From Bacteroidia bacterium (GTDB taxonomy: Bacteria > Bacteroidota > Bacteroidia > CAIKAF01): a stretch of 49,250 nucleotides of DNA. A program made the position numbers and the translations under genes. Below are positions 1-7,307 of this stretch, one piece after another. The stretch lies in assembly GCA_030427255.1 (NCBI GenBank), contig JAUHWY010000024.1, positions 1 through 49,250 on the forward strand, read 5' to 3'. The stretch's first letter is position 1. The number at the start of each line of letters is the position of its first letter. The notes under the pieces are model-generated. The model had not been told where the DNA came from. It saw only the letters and a program-made list of their open reading frames with translations, and ran no database searches.

Positions 1-107
1 GCGATTGCAACGGCACCCCGGTACGCATGCAATGGAGAAACCAAAGCAGCTATACTACGGCCACCGCTCCCAGCTGCTCCAACCATGGAGAAATTTACGT
101 GCGTTAA
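1..107 (+). CDS. C-terminal end of a protein cut by the window edge
   Basis: The third forward frame is open from the window edge to a TAA at 105-107 and gives about 34 residues ending in SNHGEIYVR. The composition (Ser/Thr, aromatic residues, two cysteines) looks like an exported protein tail, but nothing is diagnostic. The other two forward frames are also open for part of this stretch: one stops at about 137, the other runs into the tRNA. The frame choice is therefore a judgement based on the natural-looking C-terminus. No function is assigned. Confidence 0.4.
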   Translation, partial: DCNGTPVRMQWRNQSSYTTATAPSCSNHGEIYVR

Positions 108-149
108 ACAAGAAAACCCGAAAAATGCTACATTTGTAGCCCCTTGGGA

Positions 150-223
150 GGGCTCTTAGCTCAGCTGGTTAGAGCATCTGACTCATAATCAGAGGGTCGC
201 TGGTTCAAGCCCAGCAGGGCCCA
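150..223 (+). tRNA. tRNA with CAT anticodon (tRNA-Met or tRNA-Ile2)
   Basis: A full cloverleaf can be drawn. The 7-bp acceptor stem pairs 150-156 with 216-222, with one G-U pair. The D-arm follows, then a 5-bp anticodon stem TCTGA/TCAGA around the loop CTCATAA (anticodon CAT), and a T-arm GCTGG/CCAGC with loop TTCAAGC. The discriminator is A223 and no CCA is encoded. The loop does not separate elongator Met from the lysidine-modified Ile2 that reads AUA. The T-arm and 3' half closely resemble E. coli ileX, so Ile2 is a real possibility. Confidence 0.95.
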
Positions 224-233
224 CTTTACAAAC

Positions 234-266
234 AAAGGCTTGCCTCGCATGGGGTAAGCCTTTTTA
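234..266 (+). terminator. Rho-independent terminator after the tRNA
   Basis: AAGGCTTGCC and GGGTAAGCCTT form a stem of about 10 bp with one G-U pair, followed directly by TTTTT. It lies 11 nt after the tRNA and would end that transcript. Confidence 0.75.
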
Positions 267-429
267 TTTAAACTCAAGTCCGACCCAGCCCCAGTTTTAT
301 CACAGTACAGCATCCCAAGGCTAATGCCTCTACTACTTGAAAAAGCCATTCCAAAAATCAAAACTTTTGAAAGAATTTTTCGCCCGCTAAAATTCACTTT
401 AAGTAGATTTTTATTGTGGGGTATTTTGG

Positions 430-573
430 GCGCCTAATCCGTCTCCGGCCATTAGCTGCCTCCTAGGTTTGCTACGCCGCCAAGCGAGGCCAAGGAGCTT
501 CCTGTGGTCGCTCTTGCCCTCTCGGCGGCTGTGCACCCTATTTCGGCAGGCTAATTGGCCTCCGCCGGGGCGC
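430..573 (+). repeat. GC-rich palindromic element a (variable-arm family)
   Basis: This GC-rich island sits in AT-rich intergenic DNA. Outer arms at 447-460 (GGCCATTAGCTGCC) and 545-560 are complementary apart from two extra bases. Inner arms GCCGCC (476-481) and GGCGGC (524-529) also pair. The core carries AAGCGAGG at 482-489, the motif shared by the other members of this family in the window. No open frame here looks coding. Confidence 0.6.
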
Positions 574-725
574 AGATTCCCCTCCGTGTGTCAACTGCCT
601 TTGGAAGCAGACCTTGAAAAGCAATAGGGAAAAATGAAGCCATTTTTTCTTTTCATGCGTCCAATGCGCTCACTATATCTCAGCTAGGTAGTTTCTAAAA
701 AAGTGTGTAAAGGGTTCCTGAAAAT

Positions 726-820
726 GTCCTCTACATCTTGCAGCCCTCCGTGCCCACCCTTAGGGCAAATTTCGGAGTTTTCAAAAGCACTGTCGTTTAT
801 TAAACGCTTGTAAACGTTTT
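726..820 (+). repeat. Dispersed ~90 bp repeat, copy 1 of 3
   Basis: This copy matches 5214-5305 and 6913-7002. Shared blocks are CCGTGCCCACCC, GGCAAATTTCGG, and CGTTTATTAAACGCTT followed by TAAACGTTT. The first part folds as CTCCG-TGCCC / GGGCA-CGGAG. The second part contains CGTTTA and two inverted TAAACG copies. It lies about 150 bp after palindromic element a. An 18-bp word at 694-711 just upstream recurs upstream of copy 3. Confidence 0.8.
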
Positions 821-903
821 GCGGGGTCAAACACAGAATATAAGCCGGTTTACAGCCATTTGCTTTAAAACCTTGATGAATACTCTTAACTTGGAATATA
901 CTT

Positions 904-911
904 TATATTTG
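904..911 (+). promoter_or_regulatory. Candidate Bacteroidota -7 element TATATTTG
   Basis: A perfect TAnnTTTG match lies 50 nt before the ATG at 962. There is no TTG at the usual upstream distance, so this is only a candidate for the hypothetical gene that follows. Confidence 0.4.
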
Positions 912-961
912 ACCCCCCAAACTGTCCAACCCGACCATAGGTAGGATAAAATCGCTTAATT

Positions 962-1423
962 ATGACCAACATTCCTAGCCTCGACACCAGACTTATAACA
1001 GATCTATTAAAGGAAATTGGAGAGCTTGTTCCAATCGCAAAAACTACCATAAAAGGAGAGTCTGCAGTGTGTATTGAAGTTGAAGGAAAAATGAAAATGA
1101 CTTACTTTTTAAGTCTCAGCAAAATAATGATTGTTATCAGTATCCTGTATATAAAAGTTTCAAAGATTGGACAACCCGAATTGAGCATTAAACTGGATAA
1201 CATTTCTGGATTTCTATATTATGGGATTATTTTTGTTTCTAGCCTTTTGGTTATGCTATTTTCAGATATCCCTCGGCTTCTTTTCACCATTCTTATTCCC
1301 GCCCAACTTTTGTTCTTTTCTTTAGTTATTTATTTAACAAACAAATATGTAAAATTTATAATTAAAGAGAGCTACCAAAAAGTATTGCTTCGATATCATT
1401 TCCTTACGAATAAAAACAACTAA
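962..1423 (+). CDS. Hypothetical membrane protein, 153 aa
   Basis: I do not recognise a family. Residues 1 to about 45 are soluble and mixed (MTNIPSLDTRLITDLLKEIG). Three hydrophobic stretches follow, at roughly 47-66, 83-103 and 106-128, and then a basic tail (YVKFIIKESYQKVLL). This suggests an inner-membrane protein with a cytoplasmic N-terminal segment. A TAnnTTTG promoter candidate precedes it. The 240 nt after it contain no gene I can support. Base composition is AT-rich compared with the housekeeping genes in the window, in keeping with an accessory gene. Confidence 0.55.
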   Translation: MTNIPSLDTRLITDLLKEIGELVPIAKTTIKGESAVCIEVEGKMKMTYFLSLSKIMIVISILYIKVSKIGQPELSIKLDNISGFLYYGIIFVSSLLVMLFSDIPRLLFTILIPAQLLFFSLVIYLTNKYVKFIIKESYQKVLLRYHFLTNKNN

Positions 1424-1664
1424 AATGGTCTGCATTACTTCTGATCCTCCAGCAATTAAGCCCTACAAATACTATTAGAAAATTTATGCCCATGCAATCC
1501 TACGGGCTACTAAATCATTTAAATTAACTAAAGATTTGCTTAGCAAAAAAGTTGGAATGGATCATTCATAGCCAATCCATGAACCACTTCCACGAAAGTA
1601 TAGGAAAGGATAAGGCCACAACCACTTAATGACACGGAAACAGGATTGGTTTAGGGAAAGTATT

Positions 1665-2363
1665 CTACTCAGACTTTCGTCCCTGAGAAGTTGGCCTGGC
1701 TGTTCCAGATACCTTTAATTCTTTTGCTTCTGTTGAGCCCGTGGAAAAATATTTAGGGAAGTATGCAATGCATGCCGAAGGCTTGGTTCCTAATACACCG
1801 ACTCTTGAATTCCTTGGATAAATCAGCCCCATCATACCAACATTGGAAGCATTTAATGAGGAAACTATGGTTGCCTTATAAACCATTTTGCTAAAAGAAA
1901 ACTGTTGTAATGCGGATACCTCTACCAAAATCTCTCCCAAACCCTCCGCATTTCGAAAAGGTACTATGCGCAATTCTTTATCTAATGGACGTAAACTATT
2001 CAAATAGTACATTAACACATAAAATCCAATGCCCATAGGAGAAAGTCCAATTATCAAAACAACCTGATTCAATAACAAAGCAATTTGTAATGAAATCGGA
2101 TTCCAAGGACCTAAGGAACCGTAGTAATAGTGTTCCACTCCCGTGGAAATGGAAAAGAAAAGGGTTTGACTAATTGCCCAGGCCAATGCCAGAGGAAAAT
2201 ACCTTTCATTTTTCCGTAGCCTTAGCACAGTGTGGGCCACAGCGAAGCCCAAGGAAACGATGGCCCAAATGTTAAATCCTTGCATGGCAAGGCTTACCAA
2301 TCCAATCAATGTAAATACCCCAATGACTATATCCATTAGCAGTACTGCACCTTTCTTATCCAT
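1665..2363 (-). CDS. Hypothetical multi-pass membrane protein, 232 aa
   Basis: The N-terminal two thirds contains about four hydrophobic segments: near residues 8-27 and 29-46, then about 57-73 and 89-122, the last long enough to be a hairpin. The C-terminal third, from about residue 135, is soluble and ends in a Ser/Thr/Arg-rich tail (TARPTSQGRKSE). No catalytic motif or known family is recognisable. It is a lone gene on the minus strand, with 162 nt of AT-rich DNA separating it from the next minus-strand gene upstream. A co-transcribed pair with the 126-residue gene is possible but not shown. Confidence 0.6.
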   Translation of the reverse strand: MDKKGAVLLMDIVIGVFTLIGLVSLAMQGFNIWAIVSLGFAVAHTVLRLRKNERYFPLALAWAISQTLFFSISTGVEHYYYGSLGPWNPISLQIALLLNQVVLIIGLSPMGIGFYVLMYYLNSLRPLDKELRIVPFRNAEGLGEILVEVSALQQFSFSKMVYKATIVSSLNASNVGMMGLIYPRNSRVGVLGTKPSACIAYFPKYFSTGSTEAKELKVSGTARPTSQGRKSE

Positions 2364-2525
2364 ATTAAATGTTCAATTTGATGGTGGTTTAAATCCCTGG
2401 TGTTAATTAAAAAACAATTCCACCCAAATATCTAAATAAATGTTTGAGTTTCTCTAAAAAATGCTTCTCCAAATAGAAGGCCAACCAAATTTTAAAAATA
2501 CAATTAAAGGGCTTCAATAAATTAG

Positions 2526-2906
2526 CTACTTGACCTTATACCGGTTAAATCTCTTAACTCTACTCAGTTCTGCCCTATGCATGATGAAATAAATGGCGAA
2601 GGGAAGGCTGAGTGAAGCTAATGTTATGGTAAATCCAAAAAGTGATTTTTCAAAATAGCTGTTGGTAAAGAAAATGGTGGAGCCAATGGCCAAGGCAAAA
2701 GTTATAATCAGGTACACCAAATTCATTCTATGATTCTGCTTTTTGTAGATCTCGTTGGGATGATACCGATCAAGATGGGCGCAGTTCCGGCATTTGATTT
2801 CGATGGAGCTTCCCTTAGACCGCGCTAATTCTCCCCTGTCCATAATAAAGGGACAAAAAAAACGGGTAGAATGTCCGCAGCTTTTACAATTGACAAATAA
2901 GTTCAC
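2526..2906 (-). CDS. Zinc-ribbon membrane protein, 126 aa
   Basis: The N-terminus carries two Cys pairs, CKSC at residues 7-10 and CRNC at about 39-42, plus a further CPF near 18. This is the layout of a small zinc ribbon. From about residue 61, two hydrophobic segments follow (LVYLIITFALAIGSTIFF and LFGFTITLASLSLPFAIYFI), then a basic C-terminus (KRFNRYKVK). A cytosolic zinc-binding head on a two-helix membrane anchor is the likely topology. The partner and role are unknown. The Cys pairs are seen directly; zinc binding is inferred. Confidence 0.6.
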   Translation of the reverse strand: MNLFVNCKSCGHSTRFFCPFIMDRGELARSKGSSIEIKCRNCAHLDRYHPNEIYKKQNHRMNLVYLIITFALAIGSTIFFTNSYFEKSLFGFTITLASLSLPFAIYFIMHRAELSRVKRFNRYKVK

Positions 2907-3247
2907 GATAAATAAAATATAAATTAGACTATAAGCGCAATTTAACTTAAAATGAATGAAGCTAATCTCCTGAAAAAACCTAATAGATTGGATTTTGAGA
3001 TGGGCGCATGGAAGTTGGATTAAAATGAGCAGCGAAAATTAGAAAAATATTCGGGCAATCGCCCAGGCAGTGGGAGAAGGAATGCGTTTGATGTACAAAT
3101 ATTGCTTTGTTAGCGGAGGGGACCCAATCCCAACCAAGGAAAAATAGCAAGAACCCATCTTTTGATAGCGATAAAACGAAGACACAATCTCATAGGATAA
3201 TTACATGCCAAAGAATCGCCCCTCCGGCCCAGCAAAAGGCCGCTTGA

Positions 3248-3327
3248 TGCTCCAACTTAGCCGCCTTTGGGCGAGGAGGTGTAGCTTTGCGGAACCACCA
3301 CAGCCTTAGGGCGGCTTGGTTGGAGCA
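3248..3327 (+). repeat. GC-rich palindromic element b, 80-bp stem-loop
   Basis: Arms of 18 bp (3248-3265 and 3310-3327) pair with two mismatches. The loop carries GGGCGAGGAGG at 3270-3280 and CCACAGCCTTAGGGC near the right arm, both recurring in other family members. The wider region 2907-3455 holds no gene I can support; the short frames crossing it are compositional. Confidence 0.65.
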
Positions 3328-3395
3328 AGAGAGCCTGGAGCAAGGGCCGGATACAGAGCGTAATTTTGCTATGGGCAAGGGCCCAAAACCTACCA

Positions 3396-3427
3396 TTGAG
3401 GTTGTTTACCACAATTCTTTATATTTG
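3396..3427 (+). promoter_or_regulatory. Bacteroidota-type promoter TTG-N21-TATATTTG
   Basis: TTG lies at 3396-3398 and a perfect TATATTTG at 3420-3427, with a 21-nt spacer and 28 nt to the ATG at 3456. Spacer length and motif fit the known TTG / TAnnTTTG promoter class. Confidence 0.6.
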
Positions 3428-3455
3428 TTAGAGTTAATCCCTAATCCAAGGCGTC

Positions 3456-4034
3456 ATGAAATCCCTGATTTCTCTTGTTTTTGCTTGCTTTGCATGTATG
3501 GTGCAGGCGCAAGTTACCGTATTCAACACCTTTGAAGATTTTCAAGCCGAGAAAGGGGAAACCTATGACGAGTATGTTAAGTACACCATTCCCCTCTATA
3601 GCTTTACCCTGAAACTAAAAAACGGTGGAAAAGCCACAAAAATAAAGGCGGCCGATATTTGGGGGTTTACCTACGGCGACAATCTGTTTAGAATAGAAAG
3701 AGATAAAAACCTGCCGGTAATGGTGTTAAGTTTTGGCAAAATTGTTTTTTACGGAAATGGCGCTGCGTTTTTGAGTATGATTAAAAACAAAACTTCCACC
3801 GCTTCTTTTTACAGCGGTTATCATGGCTATTTGTCCAAAGACATCAACTCCCCTATCTATCCAGTGGCCACAAGACGTGATGGGAAGCTTATTGCAGGAG
3901 ATCCGTATGTACTGTACAAAAAATTCAAAGAAAGCCATCCGGAGTATGCCTCCCTTTTTAACTGCCTGTTAGGACTTGACATAAGCACAGACATGATGTT
4001 GGAATGCGTCAAAAAATTTGAGGCAGAGGAATGA
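3456..4034 (+). CDS. Hypothetical exported protein, 192 aa
   Basis: The N-terminus is a clear Sec signal peptide (MKSLISLVFACFACMVQAQ) with likely cleavage after AQA or AQ near residues 18-19. The mature part is about 170 residues, rich in aromatic and charged residues, with no repeats and no T9SS sorting tail. Phrases such as AADIWGFTYGDNLFRIE resemble small beta-rich proteins of unknown function in Bacteroidota, but I cannot name a family. A promoter lies 28 nt upstream, so this gene is probably transcribed alone or with the small membrane gene that follows about 100 nt later. Confidence 0.7.
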   Translation: MKSLISLVFACFACMVQAQVTVFNTFEDFQAEKGETYDEYVKYTIPLYSFTLKLKNGGKATKIKAADIWGFTYGDNLFRIERDKNLPVMVLSFGKIVFYGNGAAFLSMIKNKTSTASFYSGYHGYLSKDINSPIYPVATRRDGKLIAGDPYVLYKKFKESHPEYASLFNCLLGLDISTDMMLECVKKFEAEE

Positions 4035-4136
4035 AGTTAGCGGTTGCCGACTCCCCTGCCCTTTCATAACTCGGTTGGCAGAAACACCTTTGGACTTCGG
4101 TTGTTTTAATAAAATATCAGAGTAAAAGGAGTGGAT

Positions 4137-4424
4137 ATGGGCTTAAACGACCATAAATCAGGAAAGGAGGCGAATCCATGGGCACAACAGACGGACCAAG
4201 CACTCGAACAGTGGCTGCAAAAAAACCGGCCCAAACCACTTTTTGATGCCTTTTTCATCGGTTTTTTGATTGGGATTTTAATCTTTGGCGCCGCGGCAAA
4301 CGTTTGGGGCTTTTTTGCCCTCATCCCTTTGGTTCTTATATACCTGTTTCTAAAAAAACCGAAGCAATATGCCGCGGCAAAGCAGGAATGGGAGCGTAGG
4401 AAAGGCAGCAAGGTCAGCGGATAA
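4137..4424 (+). CDS. Small membrane protein, 95 aa, hypothetical
   Basis: A hydrophilic N-terminal 35 residues (Gln/Lys-rich) precedes a hydrophobic hairpin at about 36-72 (FDAFFIGFLIGILIFGAA, then FFALIPLVLIYLFL). The C-terminus is basic (KKPKQYAAAKQEWERRKG). The frame can open at GTG 4131, but ATG 4137 is preferred because AAAGGAG (4125-4131) sits 5 nt before it as a ribosome binding site, which is uncommon in this phylum. The function is unknown. The next gene follows after a 48-nt gap. Confidence 0.6.
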   Translation: MGLNDHKSGKEANPWAQQTDQALEQWLQKNRPKPLFDAFFIGFLIGILIFGAAANVWGFFALIPLVLIYLFLKKPKQYAAAKQEWERRKGSKVSG

Positions 4425-4446
4425 TAAACAATTCAGTAATAAAAAA

Positions 4447-4454
4447 TAAATTTG
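4447..4454 (+). promoter_or_regulatory. Candidate -7 element TAAATTTG
   Basis: A TAnnTTTG match lies 18 nt before the ATG at 4473. No TTG is seen at the expected upstream distance, so support is weak. Confidence 0.3.
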
Positions 4455-4472
4455 GATGTAAATGAAATTCAG

Positions 4473-4769
4473 ATGATTAGTTCAATAAAATTTCTTTCAT
4501 TAATTCTACTGTTTTTTTTCTTTGGCTGTAGGGAAGGAAAAAATAGAAACAATACCTTTTGGAAATACAATGGAGGTTACCATATTGGGGACTTCATATG
4601 TTTATCAAATGACCATATCGAACATTCCTTTATTGGAGATACGATTTGTTTCCGCAATGAAATTGCGCTTATAAAAACATTTAGGTTCAACGAATTAATT
4701 ATTATTAGTGAAAACGGAGATCAAGGGCGTTACTGGTACAAAGGCAAATGCGAAAAAGGGTATCCTTAA
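4473..4769 (+). CDS. Putative small lipoprotein, 98 aa
   Basis: From ATG 4473 the protein begins MISSIKFLSLILLFFFFGC. This is a lipoprotein signal peptide with a lipobox ending in the Cys at residue 19. The frame is open further upstream to a TTG at 4452, but starting there would put charged residues in front of the signal. The mature part of about 80 residues is rich in Asn, Gly and aromatics (FWKYNGGYHIGDFICLSND) and contains two further Cys. It is probably membrane-anchored on the periplasmic side or outer membrane. No family is recognised. Confidence 0.6.
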   Translation: MISSIKFLSLILLFFFFGCREGKNRNNTFWKYNGGYHIGDFICLSNDHIEHSFIGDTICFRNEIALIKTFRFNELIIISENGDQGRYWYKGKCEKGYP

Positions 4770-4967
4770 AACTTTTTTATTGAAAGAAAAAATAAGTTTG
4801 GGGTTCATTATTGCCTGTTAAAATATCTTCCCAAACCGAATGATCCAATTTGAAGTTTCTTTGTTTTGGGCCTTTCCTCCGTGGCTGCGTCAGGAATTCT
4901 AGTCGGCCCTTGTTCCGGCCAGCCTTGCCCCTGCTTGGTTTGGGGGACATGCGGTGACTTACTCGAA

Positions 4968-5032
4968 GCATTAGGTCGTCCATAGACCCCTACGGCAGCG
5001 TAGGGGCCTCCTCGGCCTCCCCAAACCAATGC
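4968..5032 (-). repeat. GC-rich palindromic element c
   Basis: The inner hairpin is perfect: CCCCTACG (4987-4994), loop GCAG, CGTAGGGG (4999-5006). On the minus strand, GCCGAGGAGGC precedes it, the family core. The outer arms GCATTAGG (4968-4975) and CCAATGC (5026-5032) are weak. GC-rich flanks run from about 4870 to 5080. The stretch 4770-5574 holds this element and repeat copy 2, but no supportable gene. Confidence 0.55.
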
Positions 5033-5213
5033 AGCGGCTGCGGCGGGTCCTCCCTTGGGGCCTTGGAGGCCACTCTTTGCAGTTTCTTTACTCTATAAAG
5101 TAGTTCAGACTCCCCTGTTCCCTGATTGAAATCAAGGGACAAGGGCATCTAAAGATCTGGGCCCTAGGAGATTTGCGTTTGCCTTTTCTCAGAAGAATGA
5201 ATACATCCAGTGG

Positions 5214-5305
5214 TTTTATCCTGTGCAGCAAGCCGTGCCCACCCCTGGGCAAATTTCGGGGTTTTCAAAATCTGGAATCGTTTATTAAACGCTTATAAAC
5301 GTTTA
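5214..5305 (+). repeat. Dispersed ~90 bp repeat, copy 2 of 3
   Basis: It begins TTTTATCCTGTGCAGCA, as in copy 3, and shares CCGTGCCCACCC, GGGCAAATTTCGGGG and CGTTTATTAAACGCTTATAA with the other copies. The nested pairing is CCG-TGCCC / GGGCA-CGG. It lies about 135 bp after the GC-rich patch of element c. Confidence 0.8.
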
Positions 5306-5574
5306 TTGGGGGTAACTTCTCAATCTAGGTAACTCCTGTCAATACTCTTTTTATGGTTGATAGGAATCTCAGTAAACCTTATCCTTTGCCCTTCCAAAAT
5401 CCAATTCTCAGGCAAAGTTCTTGTTGTGATCATACATCCTTCATGAGAAATAAATCCCTTTAATCACCGTTAAAATTCAAATTGTACTGTTCGTGATATT
5501 GAACCTAAATTCTTTTTCATTAGAATGGAGACAATCGAAACAGTAACGATTACAACCCTTTAAATGAACTTAAA

Positions 5575-6699
5575 ATGAAAGTTTTGTTTTTTTTAGCCAC
5601 CTTTAGCCCTTTAATGAGCCAAACAGAAGCGTGTTATGTGATTGAAAATTCCATGAAATTAGAGTCTGATTACTCTGAAGTGCTTAGAGAGATACCCTGC
5701 GAACAGTTCAACTCTGTAGATTCACTTTGTATTTTTAAGATTTCAACCAAGACAGCTGAAAGTGAAGAATACCATAAAGACTCGGTGCTTTATTGGTCTA
5801 GTGGGGAAGTTTATATTTCCTATAAATTGGATAGCCTTGGTCGAATTCTGCCTGGTATCTATTTCGGGTATGATGAATTAGGCAATATAGAATTTAGGAA
5901 AGAGGTCTCGAAAAGGAAATCCAATAACGGAAGGACTTTGGTCCGAACTCTTTACCTTGGACCTTTTGAACTTTACCGCCACCAAAATATCTTGTTGGAT
6001 ACTACTTACGAAGATATTGGTGTTGCAAATGCTTACAACCAAGGTGGTTCATATTTGATTAATCGGGTGAATGGGTATGGAGTTTTTCAGGTTGTATCAT
6101 TAGGTTATGGGGTGGATAATGGTATACTAAATATAAGAGGCTTCAATTCTCGTCTACTTTTTGAAAATGGTTCCTCCTTTCAAAGACCTCATGGTTGGAA
6201 TTTTATAGCCTCAAACAACTATAAAAGTTTTACGGTTTATAGAGAAGACTATGGTGAAATAGTGGAGGGAATTACCGCAGGTGAAGTAAATGGAGTAGAA
6301 AGCTTAAGTAAGACCTCTTCAAGTACAATGGCCCTTGATTCAAATAATTTTGCTCATTTTCTTCATTTAAATAAGGGTACATTAAAAATTGCATGGAAAG
6401 AACAGTATGGAAGCTTAGAATTGATTGAATACATAAAAGATTCATATCCAGAAGAACCATTCTACAAAAATGAGAATAGTTCCAAAATTTTCATAAACGA
6501 AGATCTTGGGTGGGTGGAGCATATTCAATTTATAAAAGATGGAGCCCTTTATCGTGAAGATGGTTATAAAAACTGTAGACTCGTCATTTCAAGAGTCTGG
6601 GAAGGTGATGGTTATTATATATACAGGTATGATTACCCATCGGGAAAGATTACAAGGGAAAGGGAAAAGGAATTAGAACGAGTACGTATAGGACGTTAA
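5575..6699 (+). CDS. Hypothetical exported protein, 374 aa
   Basis: A short hydrophobic N-terminus (MKVLFFLATFSPLMSQTEAC) looks like a signal peptide, although it has only one Lys and is short. The Cys near residue 20 may be part of the mature chain. The rest is beta-prone with many Tyr, Gly and Asp, including stretches such as YKLDSLGRILPGIYFGYDELG that resemble the YD/RHS or MORN-like repeats of toxin-antitoxin immunity or surface proteins. No clean repeat register is visible, and the C-terminus is highly charged (REREKELERVRIGR), not a T9SS tail. Function is unknown. It is AT-rich and flanked on both sides by copies of the dispersed repeat. Confidence 0.65.
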   Translation: MKVLFFLATFSPLMSQTEACYVIENSMKLESDYSEVLREIPCEQFNSVDSLCIFKISTKTAESEEYHKDSVLYWSSGEVYISYKLDSLGRILPGIYFGYDELGNIEFRKEVSKRKSNNGRTLVRTLYLGPFELYRHQNILLDTTYEDIGVANAYNQGGSYLINRVNGYGVFQVVSLGYGVDNGILNIRGFNSRLLFENGSSFQRPHGWNFIASNNYKSFTVYREDYGEIVEGITAGEVNGVESLSKTSSSTMALDSNNFAHFLHLNKGTLKIAWKEQYGSLELIEYIKDSYPEEPFYKNENSSKIFINEDLGWVEHIQFIKDGALYREDGYKNCRLVISRVWEGDGYYIYRYDYPSGKITREREKELERVRIGR

Positions 6700-6739
6700 A
6701 AACAATAGTATTTTGAAGGCAAAAGCATTGCTGTTAATG

Positions 6740-6757
6740 TCTAAAAAAGTGTGTAAA
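6740..6757 (+). repeat. 18-bp word shared with 694-711
   Basis: TCTAAAAAAGTGTGTAAA is identical at 6740-6757 and 694-711, each time upstream of a copy of the ~90 bp repeat (29-156 nt away). It resembles the terminal sequences of some IS256-type elements, but no transposase or matching opposite end is present. Confidence 0.5.
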
Positions 6758-6912
6758 CCTAACACTAACACCACTTCAATAACCAACAAAAAAATTGCTC
6801 ACCTAAAATTAAAAGACACCACCTTGGAATCAGGGGTTGGAGTATTTAATGAGATGTTCTTGCAGTGCTTTGCGTCTGATTTCTCTCCAAAATCTGAAAG
6901 CATTTAGCACAT

Positions 6913-7002
6913 TTATCCTGCGCAGCACTCCGTGCCCACCCTCATGGCAAATTTCGGAGTTTTTAAAGGTAAAGTCGTTTATTAAACGCTTATAAACGTT
7001 TC
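6913..7002 (+). repeat. Dispersed ~90 bp repeat, copy 3 of 3
   Basis: It starts TTATCCTGCGCAGCA. The hairpin is CTCCG-TGCC / GGCA-CGGAG, one pair shorter than in copy 1 because both sides changed. It ends CGTTTATTAAACGCTTATAA then ACGTTT. Palindromic element d lies about 190 bp downstream. No gene is seen between 6700 and 7583. Confidence 0.8.
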
Positions 7003-7191
7003 CCTGTAAGAGTAAAACCCAAATTCATTTCTTGGTAAATTTTATTCTAAGCATGGTAGACCTAATCCACTTATGGTATATAAGCGTTCGGGGACTTTTT
7101 GGAGAATTTCTTTGTGTTGCATTAGGTATTGAAGCCGGGATTTCTTCAAATATAGCCCGGCCTTGGTACGGAGGCCGAAAACCCACAGCCT

Positions 7192-7268
7192 TGGGCCTTA
7201 GGCAAGCGGGCAGCGAGGAGGCTCCCGATTTTCGGGAGACCCCGGAGCGCCGGCTTGCCTTAGGCCCA
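7192..7268 (+). repeat. GC-rich palindromic element d
   Basis: Outer arms of 16 bp (7192-7207 TGGGCCTTAGGCAAGC and 7253-7268) pair with a single mismatch. Inside are GCAGCGAGGAGG and a perfect inner hairpin CTCCCGA/TCGGGAG. This is the same layout as the elements at 25938-26025 and 41097-41175. Confidence 0.7.
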
Positions 7269-7307
7269 TGGCGAGGATTTGAGGCCGGAGGACTTGTGAT
7301 ACACTTT

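Noticed and set aside
161-397. Minus-strand open frame of 78 residues
   Set aside because: It overlaps the tRNA and its terminator, and the product has no protein-like features.
5575-6699. Assignment as a YD/RHS repeat toxin or MORN protein
   Set aside because: Only one short stretch resembles these repeats; there is no periodic register and no toxin domain.
6713-6907. Plus-strand frame of 64 residues starting at TTG
   Set aside because: It contains the 18-bp repeat word and runs up to repeat copy 3; composition is not protein-like and no start signal is present.
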